DNA from: Paenibacillus doosanensis
GTDB lineage: Bacteria; Bacillota; Bacilli; Paenibacillales; NBRC-103111
Direction of reading: 5' to 3'
Assembly: GCF_025060755.1 (NCBI RefSeq)
Contig: NZ_JANYUY010000074.1
Coordinates: forward strand, 1-35,325
DNA: 35,325 nucleotides
The notes below the pieces were generated by a model. That model saw only the letters and a program-made list of their open reading frames with translations. It ran no database searches and had not been told where the DNA came from. Position numbers and translations under genes: made by a program. The stretch's first letter is position 1; the number at the start of each line of letters is the position of its first letter. Of this stretch, positions 35,263 through 35,325 are shown piece by piece.

Positions 35263-35325
35263 TTAATCCTTCGCAGGCGTCACCTTCTTCCGTGGCGTAT
35301 AGAGTTGGCCGTTGCGTAGCAGCAC
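35263..35325 (-). CDS. Possible 3' end of a gene cut by the window edge
   Basis: The minus strand from the edge reads VLLRNGQLYTPRKKVTPAKD and then TAA, an uninterrupted frame with plausible protein character. Only 20 codons are visible, so neither the gene nor its product can be named. Confidence 0.35.
   Translation of the reverse strand: MLLRNGQLYTPRKKVTPAKD

Overview
The window reads as chromosomal DNA of a spore-forming member of the Paenibacillaceae (Paenibacillus or Cohnella type). The reasons are: a 16S rRNA 5' part of that type, a Bacillus-type long SRP RNA, sporulation genes (bofA, spo0F with a sigma-H-like promoter, a PAS histidine kinase, a YhcN/YlaJ-type lipoprotein), RNA polymerase delta, class A PBP and YwhD. 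No phage, insertion sequence, CRISPR array or tRNA gene was found.

Minus-strand housekeeping block, 1-14000 (read right to left): rpoE, pyrG, spo0F, a degraded fba remnant, murA, rho, a radical SAM protein, rpmE, a sporulation-type lipoprotein, the SRP RNA, a cytosolic PAS histidine kinase, dnaX, ybaB, recR, yaaL, bofA, then the rrn promoter region and the start of 16S rRNA. In Bacillus subtilis the rpoE-to-rpmE part and the dnaX-to-rrn part are two separate conserved loci; here they are adjacent.

Accessory and cell-envelope block, 14000-20700: a plus-strand subtilase without a signal peptide, a DUF1934 (YwiB-like) gene, a GH42 beta-galactosidase divergent from an AraC-type regulator, a Tat-exported metallophosphoesterase, and about 650 bases without a convincing gene.

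Polyamine and envelope block, 20700-35325: speE-speB (spermidine and putrescine synthesis), a class A PBP (PbpG position), a putative nucleotidyltransferase-like protein, a YdcF/SanA-type membrane protein, a GNAT acetyltransferase, a YfcE-like phosphoesterase, YwhD, an exported M1-like metallopeptidase with a partner membrane protein, a c-di-AMP riboswitch ahead of an NlpC/P60 cell-wall hydrolase, an NADPH-dependent FMN reductase and a DUF975 membrane protein. The speB-speE-pbpG-ywhD grouping matches B. subtilis.

Themes that link genes: sporulation phosphorelay (histidine kinase, Spo0F), cell-wall synthesis and turnover (murA, PBP, NlpC/P60 under c-di-AMP control), and information processing (dnaX, recR, rho, rpoE, SRP RNA). 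I did not find a clearly new multi-gene system. The most interesting points are the riboswitch whose P1 helix appears to cover the ribosome binding site, the fba remnant in a conserved operon position, the uncharacterised radical SAM protein between rho and rpmE, a candidate small RNA or leftover terminator next to rpoE, and a hairpin that buries the ribosome binding site of the DUF1934 gene.
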